DNA of 64,000 nt from contig JBBCJA010000023.1 in NCBI GenBank assembly GCA_037189585.1, forward strand, positions 1 through 64,000. The letters run 5' to 3'. Below, piece by piece: positions 24,515 through 32,072 of this stretch (positions are counted from its first letter, which is position 1; the number at the start of each line of letters is the position of its first letter). Both the position numbers and the translations under genes were made by a program. The DNA is from JAEXNA01 sp037189585. GTDB taxonomy: Bacteria; Vulcanimicrobiota; Xenobia; Xenobiales; JADMJV01. The notes below the pieces were generated by a model. It made no database searches. It had not been told where the DNA came from and saw only the letters and a program-made list of their open reading frames with translations.

Positions 24515-25942
24515 TTAAGAGGCCTTGCCCGCCATATTTTGGGGTGCTCCCAGCTCGGCCGCGCCGGCCTTGTGCCAGACCGAGGTGGCCCATTGGACGG
24601 TCTTGTCGTAGATCTCCATCGTCACGCCGCGGTCGCTTCCAGCCTGAATTCGCGTCATGGCGTTCTTGAGAGCGGACAGGTGAGTGGTCAGAGCTAAATT
24701 GAGTCCGCCACCGACCCAGACCGAACCGGTGCCCGCTGAGTCACCCAACAGAACGACGTTATCGCCGGCCGTGGTTCGTTCGGCGCGTCGGTTCTGCACG
24801 GTGGTCAACTGGCCGGCTCCCCATCCGATATCGGCGGCGGTGACCTCTTGGCCCATGACAACCTGAGCCTTGTCGGCCAGCAGTTGAGCACGCTCTTTGG
24901 GAGAGAGCTTGGCCTCTTCCGGAGTGATCTCGACGGAAACCCAGGTTTGGTCGTACTTGACGTGACCCGTGCCCATCACGTGGCGCTTGGATCCGTCCGC
25001 CTCGAAAATGGTCGCCTTGCGAGTCTCGGCCCCTAGCCCCTTCTGGACATGGCCGCCTAAATAGTTCTTGGACGCCGACTCCTCGACCACGCCGATCCCT
25101 AAAGAGGCGCGAGTAGGACTGCCGGCGCCATCGGCCACTACGACCAGGTCGGGTGCTCCGAGGTTTGTCGTCTCTCCGACCGGCTTGTAGCCGGTCTCGG
25201 CGTCCTTTTGGACCTTCTGAATCCCGACCGAGTAGGACTTTCCATCCGCCGTGGGAGTCAGTGTCGCCTGGACGCCAGACTTGATCTCCACGCCGTGTTC
25301 GAGAGCTTGCTCGTAAAGTGAAGTCTCGATGTCGGAGATACGAACCTGGCTGACCGAATCGGTCAAGAGCGCGTTGGGGCTGATCACTCCCATGCCGTTC
25401 TGGCCGTGAGTCTTAGCCTCGGGAACTTTCTCCTCGTGGTGGTACTGTCCGTCCTGTGCCCGGATGTGAACTTCCTTGCTCACGAATCCCGACTTCTCCA
25501 TCACCTGGTCATAGGCGCCCAGGGTCTTGAGCATGTCCAGTGAGTCTTGACGAAGCGAAATCTGATGGGGTCGAGCGTGCGCCGGCTTGTCACCGGTTTC
25601 GTTGGCACGCGCTTCCAGAACGGTGACCTTGACCCCCATCTTGGCTAGAGTAATGGCCGCCGCCAAGCCGCCGGGACCTCCGCCCACCACGATCGCTTCT
25701 CTTTGCGCCGCTTTGAGTGAAGATGACTTGTAGCCCTCGACCAGAGCCTTCTTCTGCTCCGCCGTCAACTGTTGCGGCTTGAGCGGTCCTCCACGAAAAG
25801 GTGCGATACTGTCCCGAGGTCCGGAGAGCTCGGACTTTAAAGGGAGTGCGTCGGGAGGCGACTGTCGAACGACTGGTCGCTCCACCCGGGGCTTGGTCCC
25901 GGGCGTGTATCCGTGGGGCTTATAGTCGCCAATACCTTTCAC
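24515..25942 (-). CDS. FAD-dependent monooxygenase-like protein
   Basis: 475 residues. After a ~80-residue Pro-rich, non-hydrophobic N-terminus comes an FAD Rossmann motif, REAIVVGGGPGGLAAAITLA (Gly87-Gly92), then VVVADGAGSPTRASLG near the middle and DNVVLLGDSAGTGSVWVGGG near residue 400, the GD motif of PHBH-type and geranylgeranyl-reductase-like flavoproteins. It should use FAD to hydroxylate or reduce an unknown substrate. Like the 17308-19584 protein it has an unusual disordered leader. The start is preceded by TATAAGCCCCA on the coding strand with no strong RBS. Confidence 0.75.
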   Translation of the reverse strand: MKGIGDYKPHGYTPGTKPRVERPVVRQSPPDALPLKSELSGPRDSIAPFRGGPLKPQQLTAEQKKALVEGYKSSSLKAAQREAIVVGGGPGGLAAAITLAKMGVKVTVLEARANETGDKPAHARPHQISLRQDSLDMLKTLGAYDQVMEKSGFVSKEVHIRAQDGQYHHEEKVPEAKTHGQNGMGVISPNALLTDSVSQVRISDIETSLYEQALEHGVEIKSGVQATLTPTADGKSYSVGIQKVQKDAETGYKPVGETTNLGAPDLVVVADGAGSPTRASLGIGVVEESASKNYLGGHVQKGLGAETRKATIFEADGSKRHVMGTGHVKYDQTWVSVEITPEEAKLSPKERAQLLADKAQVVMGQEVTAADIGWGAGQLTTVQNRRAERTTAGDNVVLLGDSAGTGSVWVGGGLNLALTTHLSALKNAMTRIQAGSDRGVTMEIYDKTVQWATSVWHKAGAAELGAPQNMAGKAS

Positions 25943-26044
25943 GCTTTGCTTAGTATACGGCGGTACCCTGGCCTGGTCTACATGGCGGATGCCCGGCAGT
26001 GGCGAGTTTTAACCAAAAGTTTACAACCGACTCTTCTCAAAGGC

Positions 26045-26428
26045 TCAATAGACCAATGCTGTCAGGCGGGCGTGCTCGGAAAGAAGCTCGAGCTCCGAAT
26101 TCTCGTTTAAGAGCGGCGCCATCTGCTCCACGCATCGCTTAGCGTACCCCTCCTGCCCAAAGGCCAACATGACTTGAGCCTGGTCTAGTAGCATCCACGC
26201 TTCTTTCTCTGTCCCCCGCCAGCCGTGTTCGACCAACAAGAACTCCGCGTCGTTGAGAGCATCCTGAGCGTCGAGAAACTTGGAGCGCCGGGCCAGGACA
26301 AGGGCCAGCGGTCCGTACAGGCGCATAAGAGGATAGGGGTCTCCGGCTTTTTTCAAACTCAAAATCTTAACGCGCATGACGTTCTCGGTCATTTCGAGGT
26401 CGTCTTCATTCCATAACTCTTCGAACAT
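26045..26428 (-). CDS. Small TPR-like helical protein
   Basis: 127 residues from ATG 26428 (MFEELWNEDDLEMTENVMRV), preceded by AAGG at suitable distance. The frame is open further up but that overlaps the divergent gene. Helix pairs with TPR-like spacing (LARRSKFLDAQDALNDAEFL, LLDQAQVMLAFGQEGYAKRC) suggest a small adaptor. No signal peptide; not recognised. Confidence 0.55.
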   Translation of the reverse strand: MFEELWNEDDLEMTENVMRVKILSLKKAGDPYPLMRLYGPLALVLARRSKFLDAQDALNDAEFLLVEHGWRGTEKEAWMLLDQAQVMLAFGQEGYAKRCVEQMAPLLNENSELELLSEHARLTALVY

Positions 26429-26479
26429 GATACCAACCTTGCCAGGAACTGTGGGGCGAAGTGCTAGAACTTCAACTTC

Positions 26480-27064
26480 GTGGCCCAGACTTACGACCAA
26501 AGGCAAGAACTCCTTGCCCGACTGTGGACCGATCTCAAGTCGAATCTCACCGCGGCCCAGATCGCTCAACTCGACGGCCTGCCTGATCCGTGTCGCAATC
26601 ACGTGGAGGACCGCCTCAGTAAGCCCGAACGCGGTCTCAAGCTAAAGTCCGGGCTTCAGCGCTTGGCCGTCTCCGACGCCGCTCTACTGCTGGACGGCCT
26701 ACGTCTTCACCCTCACGCGGTTTGTCGGGCCGCGGAGACCATCGGACCGATTTCCGAATCACTCTGGGACAATCTGCGTGAAGAGCTCTCCCGTCATCGC
26801 CTCTGGGTAGTGGCCTCGTCGCTGGAGACCTCCAAAGATAAAAATCAGGCTTTCTGGCAAGCATTGGAGACTTTGGCGCCTTACCGCGAGCTGCCTCAGC
26901 CTCTTTTGGATTTCTTGGAAGAGGGTCGTGCTAAAGCCGAGGCGCCGTGGCGAGAGTTTTTAACCTCCCTGCGCCGTTTCTTAGTCCGAGAACGCCTGGA
27001 GAAGGTACGGTTTCAAACTTACGCCGCGTTGCGCGGCAGGGGCTCCCAATGCTCCGACACGTGA
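26480..27064 (+). CDS. Hypothetical helical protein upstream of crcB
   Basis: 194 residues from GTG 26480. Alpha-helical, Leu- and Glu-rich, without signal peptide or known motif; HEAT-like patches such as LSRHRLWVVASSLETSKDKN are possible. It overlaps the start of crcB by 16 bp, implying co-translation. The RBS is weak, so the start is uncertain. Confidence 0.55.
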   Translation: MAQTYDQRQELLARLWTDLKSNLTAAQIAQLDGLPDPCRNHVEDRLSKPERGLKLKSGLQRLAVSDAALLLDGLRLHPHAVCRAAETIGPISESLWDNLREELSRHRLWVVASSLETSKDKNQAFWQALETLAPYRELPQPLLDFLEEGRAKAEAPWREFLTSLRRFLVRERLEKVRFQTYAALRGRGSQCSDT

Positions 27065-27432
27065 TCGGAGTGGCCCTGGGTGGAGCGCTCGGCTCCCTCT
27101 GTCGATTTGGGCTCGCCCGATGGCTGACGAAATGGAATCCGCACGCCAGCTTCTCGGCCGGTATTCTCGCGGCCAACCTGCTAGGATGCTTTCTGATCGG
27201 GCTGATGTTCGCCAAAATTCCGCCCCTTGAACCCGACCTCCGCGATACCTTATGGGCCTTCCTGGTGACGGGATTTCTGGGCGGCCTCACGACCTTCTCC
27301 AGTTTTTCCCTGGAAATCTTTCAATTGGGCTCGGGGGCGCTATGGAAAACGATCGTCATTTACGGACTAGCCCATGTTGGTGGAGGCCTTATCTGCGTGG
27401 CTCTGGGATACAGGCTGGGCCAGTTCGCCTGA
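27049..27432 (+). CDS. crcB: Fluoride channel CrcB/FluC
   Basis: 127 residues with four membrane helices. Family signatures GVALGGALGSLCRFGLARWL, ANLLGCFLIGL and GFLGGLTTFSSFSLE are all present, including the Asn in helix 2 and the Thr-Phe-Ser-Ser-Phe pore motif. The dimeric channel exports fluoride from the cytoplasm. The start is inside the upstream gene (16-bp overlap). I do not see a fluoride riboswitch upstream. Confident call. Confidence 0.93.
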   Translation: MLRHVIGVALGGALGSLCRFGLARWLTKWNPHASFSAGILAANLLGCFLIGLMFAKIPPLEPDLRDTLWAFLVTGFLGGLTTFSSFSLEIFQLGSGALWKTIVIYGLAHVGGGLICVALGYRLGQFA

Positions 27433-27475
27433 TCGATCGCGAGGGTATCACCCGACTTTGAAGAACTTCTAAGTC

Positions 27476-28009
27476 GTGGAAGACTGCGAGTGTGTTAATC
27501 TCCGGCAGCGCCGGCATTTGTGCCTATTGGCGCTTCTCACAGTCATATTCTATCTATCTCTACCGCGGAGTTGGTCCGGTGTCGCGGCTCAGGCTCAAAA
27601 CGGCGGACGCACGGAAGCCGCGGCGGAGCGTATCGTTTTGCTGACCAATCAGATCCGCGCCAAGAATGGCCTACAACCTCTTTCGCCTCTTCCTCCCCTC
27701 CACACGGCGGCGCTCGGTCACTCGCAAGAGATGCTGGAACTAGATTACTTTTCCCACAACTCTCCAGTCACAGGTAAAGTCGGAGATCGTTTGCGAAGAG
27801 TCGGTGCTCGCTGGTCCGCCTGCGCGGAGAATATTTATCGCAGCACAGGCTATCCGCTTGAGGACGTGGCGGCGGAAACGGTGGACGCCTGGGTTCGGAG
27901 TCCCGGGCACTACAAGAACATCGTCAGCACCAACTACACCCACATCGGGGTCGGTGTAGTCTATCAGAACGAAGAAGCGGTCGTCACCCAGGTCTTCGCT
28001 CGACTCTAG
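27476..28009 (+). CDS. Exported CAP/SCP-domain protein
   Basis: 177 residues from GTG 27476. CLLALLTVIFYLSLP is the hydrophobic core of a signal peptide, with likely cleavage near VAAQAQ. The rest is a bacterial CAP (SCP/PR-1) domain: LLTNQIRAKNGL, LHTAALGHSQEMLELDYFSH, SACAENIYRS and SPGHYKNIVSTNYTHIGVG with conserved His, Glu and His residues. CAP proteins are extracellular; molecular roles vary. The stop overlaps the converging gene by 4 bp. Confidence 0.85.
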   Translation: MEDCECVNLRQRRHLCLLALLTVIFYLSLPRSWSGVAAQAQNGGRTEAAAERIVLLTNQIRAKNGLQPLSPLPPLHTAALGHSQEMLELDYFSHNSPVTGKVGDRLRRVGARWSACAENIYRSTGYPLEDVAAETVDAWVRSPGHYKNIVSTNYTHIGVGVVYQNEEAVVTQVFARL

Positions 28010-28641
28010 GAGGCTAAATCTCGCAAAGTTCCGATCGCGCTCTGAATCTCGGAAAGGCTCTGGCCCTGAATGCGATTCGCTTCGGCCAGGTGGCCTAAGG
28101 ATTCCTGGAGAGTCCCATAAATCTCACTGGCGGTGAAGCTGACATCCTGTCCCGGAGCATCGGCCTGTGCCGCCTCGATGTACGGCAAAGCACCGCCATT
28201 GATGGCCGCGAGCGCCGTCCCCAGGGCTCCATCGGCCCACCACAATTCATCGTCTTGAGACAACTGATGGCGCGCGATCAAAGCGGCCTCGCGTTGGCTC
28301 GGCTCGAGCTGGGGGATAGCCTGGTCTAGAGCCGCGATGGCACCGCTCAGACTAGAGATAGCCCGGGAATCGTAATCTCCAGATCGTTCCGCGGCCCTAG
28401 TCCCGGAGGCGGCTTTTTGCCCCAACTGTCTCGCGCTACCAGAGACATCCCGGTAGGGAGTATCGTTGGCGATATCCCGGACGGACGGCTGAAAGCCATC
28501 GATAGCCTGATGGCCTTCCCGAGACTGCTCCTGAGCCGAGGAGAGTTCCGAAGCGCCCAATTCGGCCTGCTTGATGGCTTCTTCCAAGTACCATCCCGCT
28601 CCCCTGGAAAGACTACGGCCCATAGCGTTACACGCGATCAT
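28006..28641 (-). CDS. Hypothetical helical protein
   Basis: 211 residues, Ala-, Ser- and Gln-rich, predicted all-helical (EEAIKQAELGASELSSAQEQ, AISSLSGAIAALDQAIPQLE). No signal peptide, no Cys after residue 4 and no known domain. The composition resembles needle-, translocator- or phasin-like helical bundles, but nothing specific identifies it. Divergent from the NlpC/P60 gene with a 192-bp shared leader. Confidence 0.5.
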   Translation of the reverse strand: MIACNAMGRSLSRGAGWYLEEAIKQAELGASELSSAQEQSREGHQAIDGFQPSVRDIANDTPYRDVSGSARQLGQKAASGTRAAERSGDYDSRAISSLSGAIAALDQAIPQLEPSQREAALIARHQLSQDDELWWADGALGTALAAINGGALPYIEAAQADAPGQDVSFTASEIYGTLQESLGHLAEANRIQGQSLSEIQSAIGTLRDLAS

Positions 28642-28774
28642 GTCCGCAGTATCTCACCTCAGCTTATCTCCGAAGGTTGCAAACTTGTTTCACGACGAAC
28701 ATCGGCGGAAATGTCTCAAACTTTTTAGGAGATTGTCCAGGAATGAAACAAGCCAAAAGAATCATTCCATATCC

Positions 28775-28790
28775 ATTCCAGTAGTGGAAT
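28775..28790. promoter_or_regulatory. Inverted repeat in the divergent leader
   Basis: ATTCCA-GTAG-TGGAAT is a perfect 6-bp palindrome, 43 bp before the NlpC/P60 start, and may be an operator for either flanking gene. RBS AAAGGA follows at about 28818-28823. Confidence 0.35.
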
Positions 28791-28833
28791 CTACACTTAC
28801 TCCAAGATTACAGTCCAAAAGGATAAACGATAT

Positions 28834-29625
28834 ATGCTCAACTTGAATGCTAACTACGGGATGAACAATGGCGGCGTCCCCGCCTACGGAAACCACGGGG
28901 GCTCCCCGATGGGTGGGATGAACCCGATGTCGGGATTTGGTGCTATGCCTGGAATGGGCGGAATGGACGCCATGAGCGGGCAGATGAACATGCTGATGAT
29001 GAGCATGATGCAGATGATGACTCAACTGATGTCGCTGCTCGCCGGCGGCGCGGGTCTTGCCGGAGGCGCGGGTCTTGCCGGAGGCGGCCAGTTTGGAGGC
29101 GGTGAAACCGGTGGAAGCTCCCCCATCAGCGGCTTTCTGGGCGGTGATAGTGGCGGTGCCGCCTCATCCGGTGGAACGACGGCCACCGGCTCGGGGGCCA
29201 GTATCGGTCCCGCCGACGGTAGCACTAGCTCCAAGACTCAGAACTTTATCAACAAGGCCCTCTCCAAGCAAGGCGCACCCTATGTTTTCGGTGCCGCCGG
29301 CCCTGACAAATTCGACTGCTCCGGCCTAGTCAGCTGGGCTCTCAAGGAGGCCGGTGTTAGTGGAGGCCGTGCCACCGCTCGCGGTCTACAAGAGCGCTAC
29401 AAGGGTTCCGCTGTCAAAAAAGAGGACCTCAAACCCGGCGACTTGGTCTTCTTCTGGTCTCCCAACAACCGTGGCATTCCGAAGGGGCAGGCCACGCATG
29501 TGGAGATCTATCTGGGCAACGGCAAGACGATGGGAACCGACAGCCCCAAAGAAGGCGCTCAGGTAGAACCGATCAACTGGAGCACCTTTATCGGCGGCGC
29601 CCGCGTCCCCGAGCTCAATAACTAG
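28834..29625 (+). CDS. NlpC/P60 hydrolase with Met/Gly-rich harpin-like N-terminus
   Basis: 263 residues. About 1-140 is low complexity: Gly/Met/Pro-rich, then MNMLMMSMMQMMTQLMSLL and Gly-Leu-Ala repeats (GGAGLA twice, an exact 18-bp DNA duplication at about 29045-29085), then a Ser/Gly linker. About 140-263 is an NlpC/P60 peptidase: KFDCSGLVSWAL with Cys162, LKPGDLVFFW and ATHVEIYLG with His222, the DL-endopeptidase core that cuts peptidoglycan stem peptides. There is no Sec signal. The leader recalls harpins of type III secretion systems. RBS AAAGGA and a terminator bracket the gene. Confidence 0.85.
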   Translation: MLNLNANYGMNNGGVPAYGNHGGSPMGGMNPMSGFGAMPGMGGMDAMSGQMNMLMMSMMQMMTQLMSLLAGGAGLAGGAGLAGGGQFGGGETGGSSPISGFLGGDSGGAASSGGTTATGSGASIGPADGSTSSKTQNFINKALSKQGAPYVFGAAGPDKFDCSGLVSWALKEAGVSGGRATARGLQERYKGSAVKKEDLKPGDLVFFWSPNNRGIPKGQATHVEIYLGNGKTMGTDSPKEGAQVEPINWSTFIGGARVPELNN

Positions 29626-29644
29626 ACCGTTTCTCGCTCGTAGA

Positions 29645-29682
29645 GAAAGGGCTCTCCTCAAAGGAGGGCCCTTTCTTTTACT
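29645..29682 (+). terminator. Intrinsic terminator
   Basis: GAAAGGGC-T-CTCCT pairs with AGGAG-G-GCCCTTTC, followed by TTTTA. It ends the NlpC/P60 gene. Confidence 0.85.
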
Positions 29683-29693
29683 AAGGACCTGTC

Positions 29694-30602
29694 TCAAGCC
29701 AATCCGGAACGTTTGAGGAAACGCCATTCCAGGTCTTTGGTCTCGCTTTGGGACAGCTTGAGACCTTTCCCCAGCTTGTAGACCTCCACCCGCGCTTTCG
29801 GTGTGGCCGTCCCGGTCTCATAAGCCCGCGAGAAAGCCTCGTCAACCACAAACGAAACCGCGATCCGTTTCAGCTCCCACTGTTTCAAAGGGCCGATTCC
29901 AAACTCTCGGCAAAGTAGCTTCAAATGCTCTTCCTCGGCCGGACAGAGCTGCCCATCCACACATGCTACCGCGTAGCCAAACGCGACCGCGGCACAAGCC
30001 AGGTTGCGTGAGCCGAAAGAGACGAGCTCGGCGGCCGAGGGGAGGTTTCCTGTTCCTTGAATGGGATTGTCCAGTCCCAAAAGCGTCTGCAAAAGCTGCT
30101 CCTCCGAAGCCTTGACGACTCCCGAGGCCTTGGCCACGCTGCCCAGGATCTTACGCAAAACTTCTCGCTGCTTGCTTGACAACGCCTCCAGGTCGTCGGC
30201 GAACTCCAAGAATTCGACAACTCGGTCCTCGGCCTCCCAGTGAGTCCAGCGCATCCCATCCCACAGAAAGTCCTGGGAGACCGACTCGAAGGCGTCGCAG
30301 GCCGCCTCCTCGATCTCTCCGACCGTCCAATTAGCGCTCGCCTCGGTCGAGATCCTCGCAGGTTCGCCGGTGGGTCGCAACGCGTTTTCCACCAGGCTAT
30401 GGAGACGAGGCTGAAGCGAGCCGGTCGTGGGGTCGCTCAATTGATATCCTGGGCGAATTCTGGTCGTAGCATCGTGTCCGGAGACCGGGCAGCGAAAGAC
30501 GAATTCGAGCTGGTTGCCACGCTGTTCCACGGAAACGATAAGAGGCTCCACATTCTCGATGTGAAACCGTTCATCGTCCGGATGCTCCAACAGGGTGCTC
30601 AT
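29694..30602 (-). CDS. TerB-like domain protein
   Basis: 302 residues, no signal peptide. The N-terminal ~75 residues look like a small beta domain (QLEFVFRCPVSGHDATTRI). The C-terminal part is helical with AVAFGYAVACVDGQLCPAEEEHLKLLCREF, which fits TerB/DjlA-like co-chaperone domains ('...a.aDG.l...E...l..l...lgi...'). TerB-like domains are linked to stress and surface processing. Low certainty on function. Confidence 0.6.
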   Translation of the reverse strand: MSTLLEHPDDERFHIENVEPLIVSVEQRGNQLEFVFRCPVSGHDATTRIRPGYQLSDPTTGSLQPRLHSLVENALRPTGEPARISTEASANWTVGEIEEAACDAFESVSQDFLWDGMRWTHWEAEDRVVEFLEFADDLEALSSKQREVLRKILGSVAKASGVVKASEEQLLQTLLGLDNPIQGTGNLPSAAELVSFGSRNLACAAVAFGYAVACVDGQLCPAEEEHLKLLCREFGIGPLKQWELKRIAVSFVVDEAFSRAYETGTATPKARVEVYKLGKGLKLSQSETKDLEWRFLKRSGLA

Positions 30603-30646
30603 CTCTTCTGGGAAGTTGCCTCACCTCCAAAAGAAAACCCTCTCGA

Positions 30647-30681
30647 CGGAAAAGCAACGAGCCCCCTCGCGGAGGCTCGCG
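30647..30681 (-). terminator. Intrinsic terminator (minus strand)
   Basis: On the minus strand CGAGCC pairs with GGCTCG around a GC-rich loop and is followed by TTGCTTTTCC. It ends the gene at 30705-31037. Confidence 0.6.
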
Positions 30682-30704
30682 CTGTCAAATCTCGAAAAGG
30701 GAGA

Positions 30705-31037
30705 TTAAACTTCTTCAGGGACCAGAGCGGACTCGCCGTAGGTGGCGTCTTCCATCTCTTCAACGACCTCGGTCTCCGGAGCCAGATCTTCCATCGCCTC
30801 TTCGCGGACCACGATCAGAGCGGCCTTCTCAGCGGCGGCAACGCGCTCGGAGCGCTCTTGCTCGAACTGCATTCCGCTCTTCTCGCGATATTCTTTAGGG
30901 ATGTGCTTGCCTTGCTTCTCGGCGACTTCACGAAGCCACTTATTTCCACCGATTCGGACCCAGTCGCGACCTTCCAGAGGAGCGCTGGAACCACGGCATT
31001 TCGATTCCTTCGGTTTCTTAGCTGAACCTTTGGCCAC
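30705..31037 (-). CDS. Small Lys/Glu-rich hypothetical protein
   Basis: 110 residues. A basic N-terminus (MAKGSAKKPKESKCRGSSAP) is followed by RDWVRIGGNKWLREVAEKQG and a very acidic C-terminus (APETEVVEEMEDATYGESAL). No known domain; the charge split suggests nucleic-acid or ribosome association. The gene is flanked by a terminator and divergent from the phosphorylase gene. Confidence 0.6.
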   Translation of the reverse strand: MAKGSAKKPKESKCRGSSAPLEGRDWVRIGGNKWLREVAEKQGKHIPKEYREKSGMQFEQERSERVAAAEKAALIVVREEAMEDLAPETEVVEEMEDATYGESALVPEEV

Positions 31038-31199
31038 GATGATTCCTCACTTTCACTTGGTCGAATTCCCTTAAAAGCCGGCTTTGGCGCGGTCATCCCA
31101 AGGCCTGGCGTGGCCCGGGGCAGGAACTCGACGCCCTAGAATACAAAAACGGGCCCCTGGACGCAAGCCCAGCAGTTATTTCCATAAAGGATACCCCGC

Positions 31200-32057
31200 A
31201 TGAGCACCACTGTAGAGAGCGGAAAGCCGTTGATGAATGATATCGCAGAGCGCACCAGCCAGGCTGTCGCCTATCTGAAAAAAGAGGTGACCCACCGCCC
31301 CGAATTCGCGCTCATCCTGGGTTCTGGTCTGGGAGAGTTAGCCGAGCAGGCCCAGGACGCCAAGGTGGTTCCCTATGCGGACATCCCGGGCTTTCCTGTC
31401 TCCACCGCCCCTGGACACAAGGGGAATCTGGTCTTCGGCAAACTCGGTGGTAAAGACGTCGTGCTGATGCAGGGGCGTTTTCACACCTATGAGGGCTATT
31501 CTCAACACGAGTGCACCATCCCCGTGGGGACCTTCCACGGATTGGGTGTCAAAACTCTGATCGTGACCGCCGCCACCGGTGGTCTCAACTACAATCATAA
31601 GGCCGGCGACTTGATGTTGATCCGCGATCATATTAACTTCACCGGAACCAACCCCCTGGTCGGGCCCAACGATCCTCAGGTGGGACCGCGCTTTCCGGTA
31701 ATGTTCGACGCCTACGACCCCGAATATCTCGAGCTGATCAAGGGAGTCGCCTTGAAGGAGCAGATCCCGCTGCACGAAGGCGTGTATTGCGCCATCAACG
31801 GTCCTGTCTTCTTCACCAAGTCGGAACTGCGCATGCTGATGAAGCTAGGCGCGGACAGTATCGGGATGTCGACGGTGCCGGAAGTGATCCTGGCCCGTCA
31901 TCGCGGCTTGAAAGTCGCTGGAATCGCCGTGGTGTCCGATATCGCCATTCCCGACGCCGGCCATCACGCCACCGAGGAAGAAGTGTTGGCCACCGCTCGC
32001 AAGACAGGTCCTTTGTTCCAACGGTTGCTGGTCAAAACGCTCGAAGCGATGAGCTAA
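31200..32057 (+). CDS. Purine nucleoside phosphorylase
   Basis: 285 residues, the usual length for trimeric PNP. It shows LILGSGLGELAE (phosphate loop), MQGRFHTYEGY, TAATGGLNYNHKAGDLMLIRD, GPVFFTKSELRML and GADSIGMSTVPEVILARH, all family signatures. It phosphorolyses purine nucleosides to base and (deoxy)ribose-1-phosphate in salvage. The base-recognition loop reads VVSDIAIPD, with Asp where classic 6-oxopurine PNPs have Asn, so specificity may be broader. RBS AAAGGA upstream. The neighbours are unrelated. Confidence 0.9.
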   Translation: MSTTVESGKPLMNDIAERTSQAVAYLKKEVTHRPEFALILGSGLGELAEQAQDAKVVPYADIPGFPVSTAPGHKGNLVFGKLGGKDVVLMQGRFHTYEGYSQHECTIPVGTFHGLGVKTLIVTAATGGLNYNHKAGDLMLIRDHINFTGTNPLVGPNDPQVGPRFPVMFDAYDPEYLELIKGVALKEQIPLHEGVYCAINGPVFFTKSELRMLMKLGADSIGMSTVPEVILARHRGLKVAGIAVVSDIAIPDAGHHATEEEVLATARKTGPLFQRLLVKTLEAMS

Positions 32058-32072
32058 GTTGGTCGAATTCCA

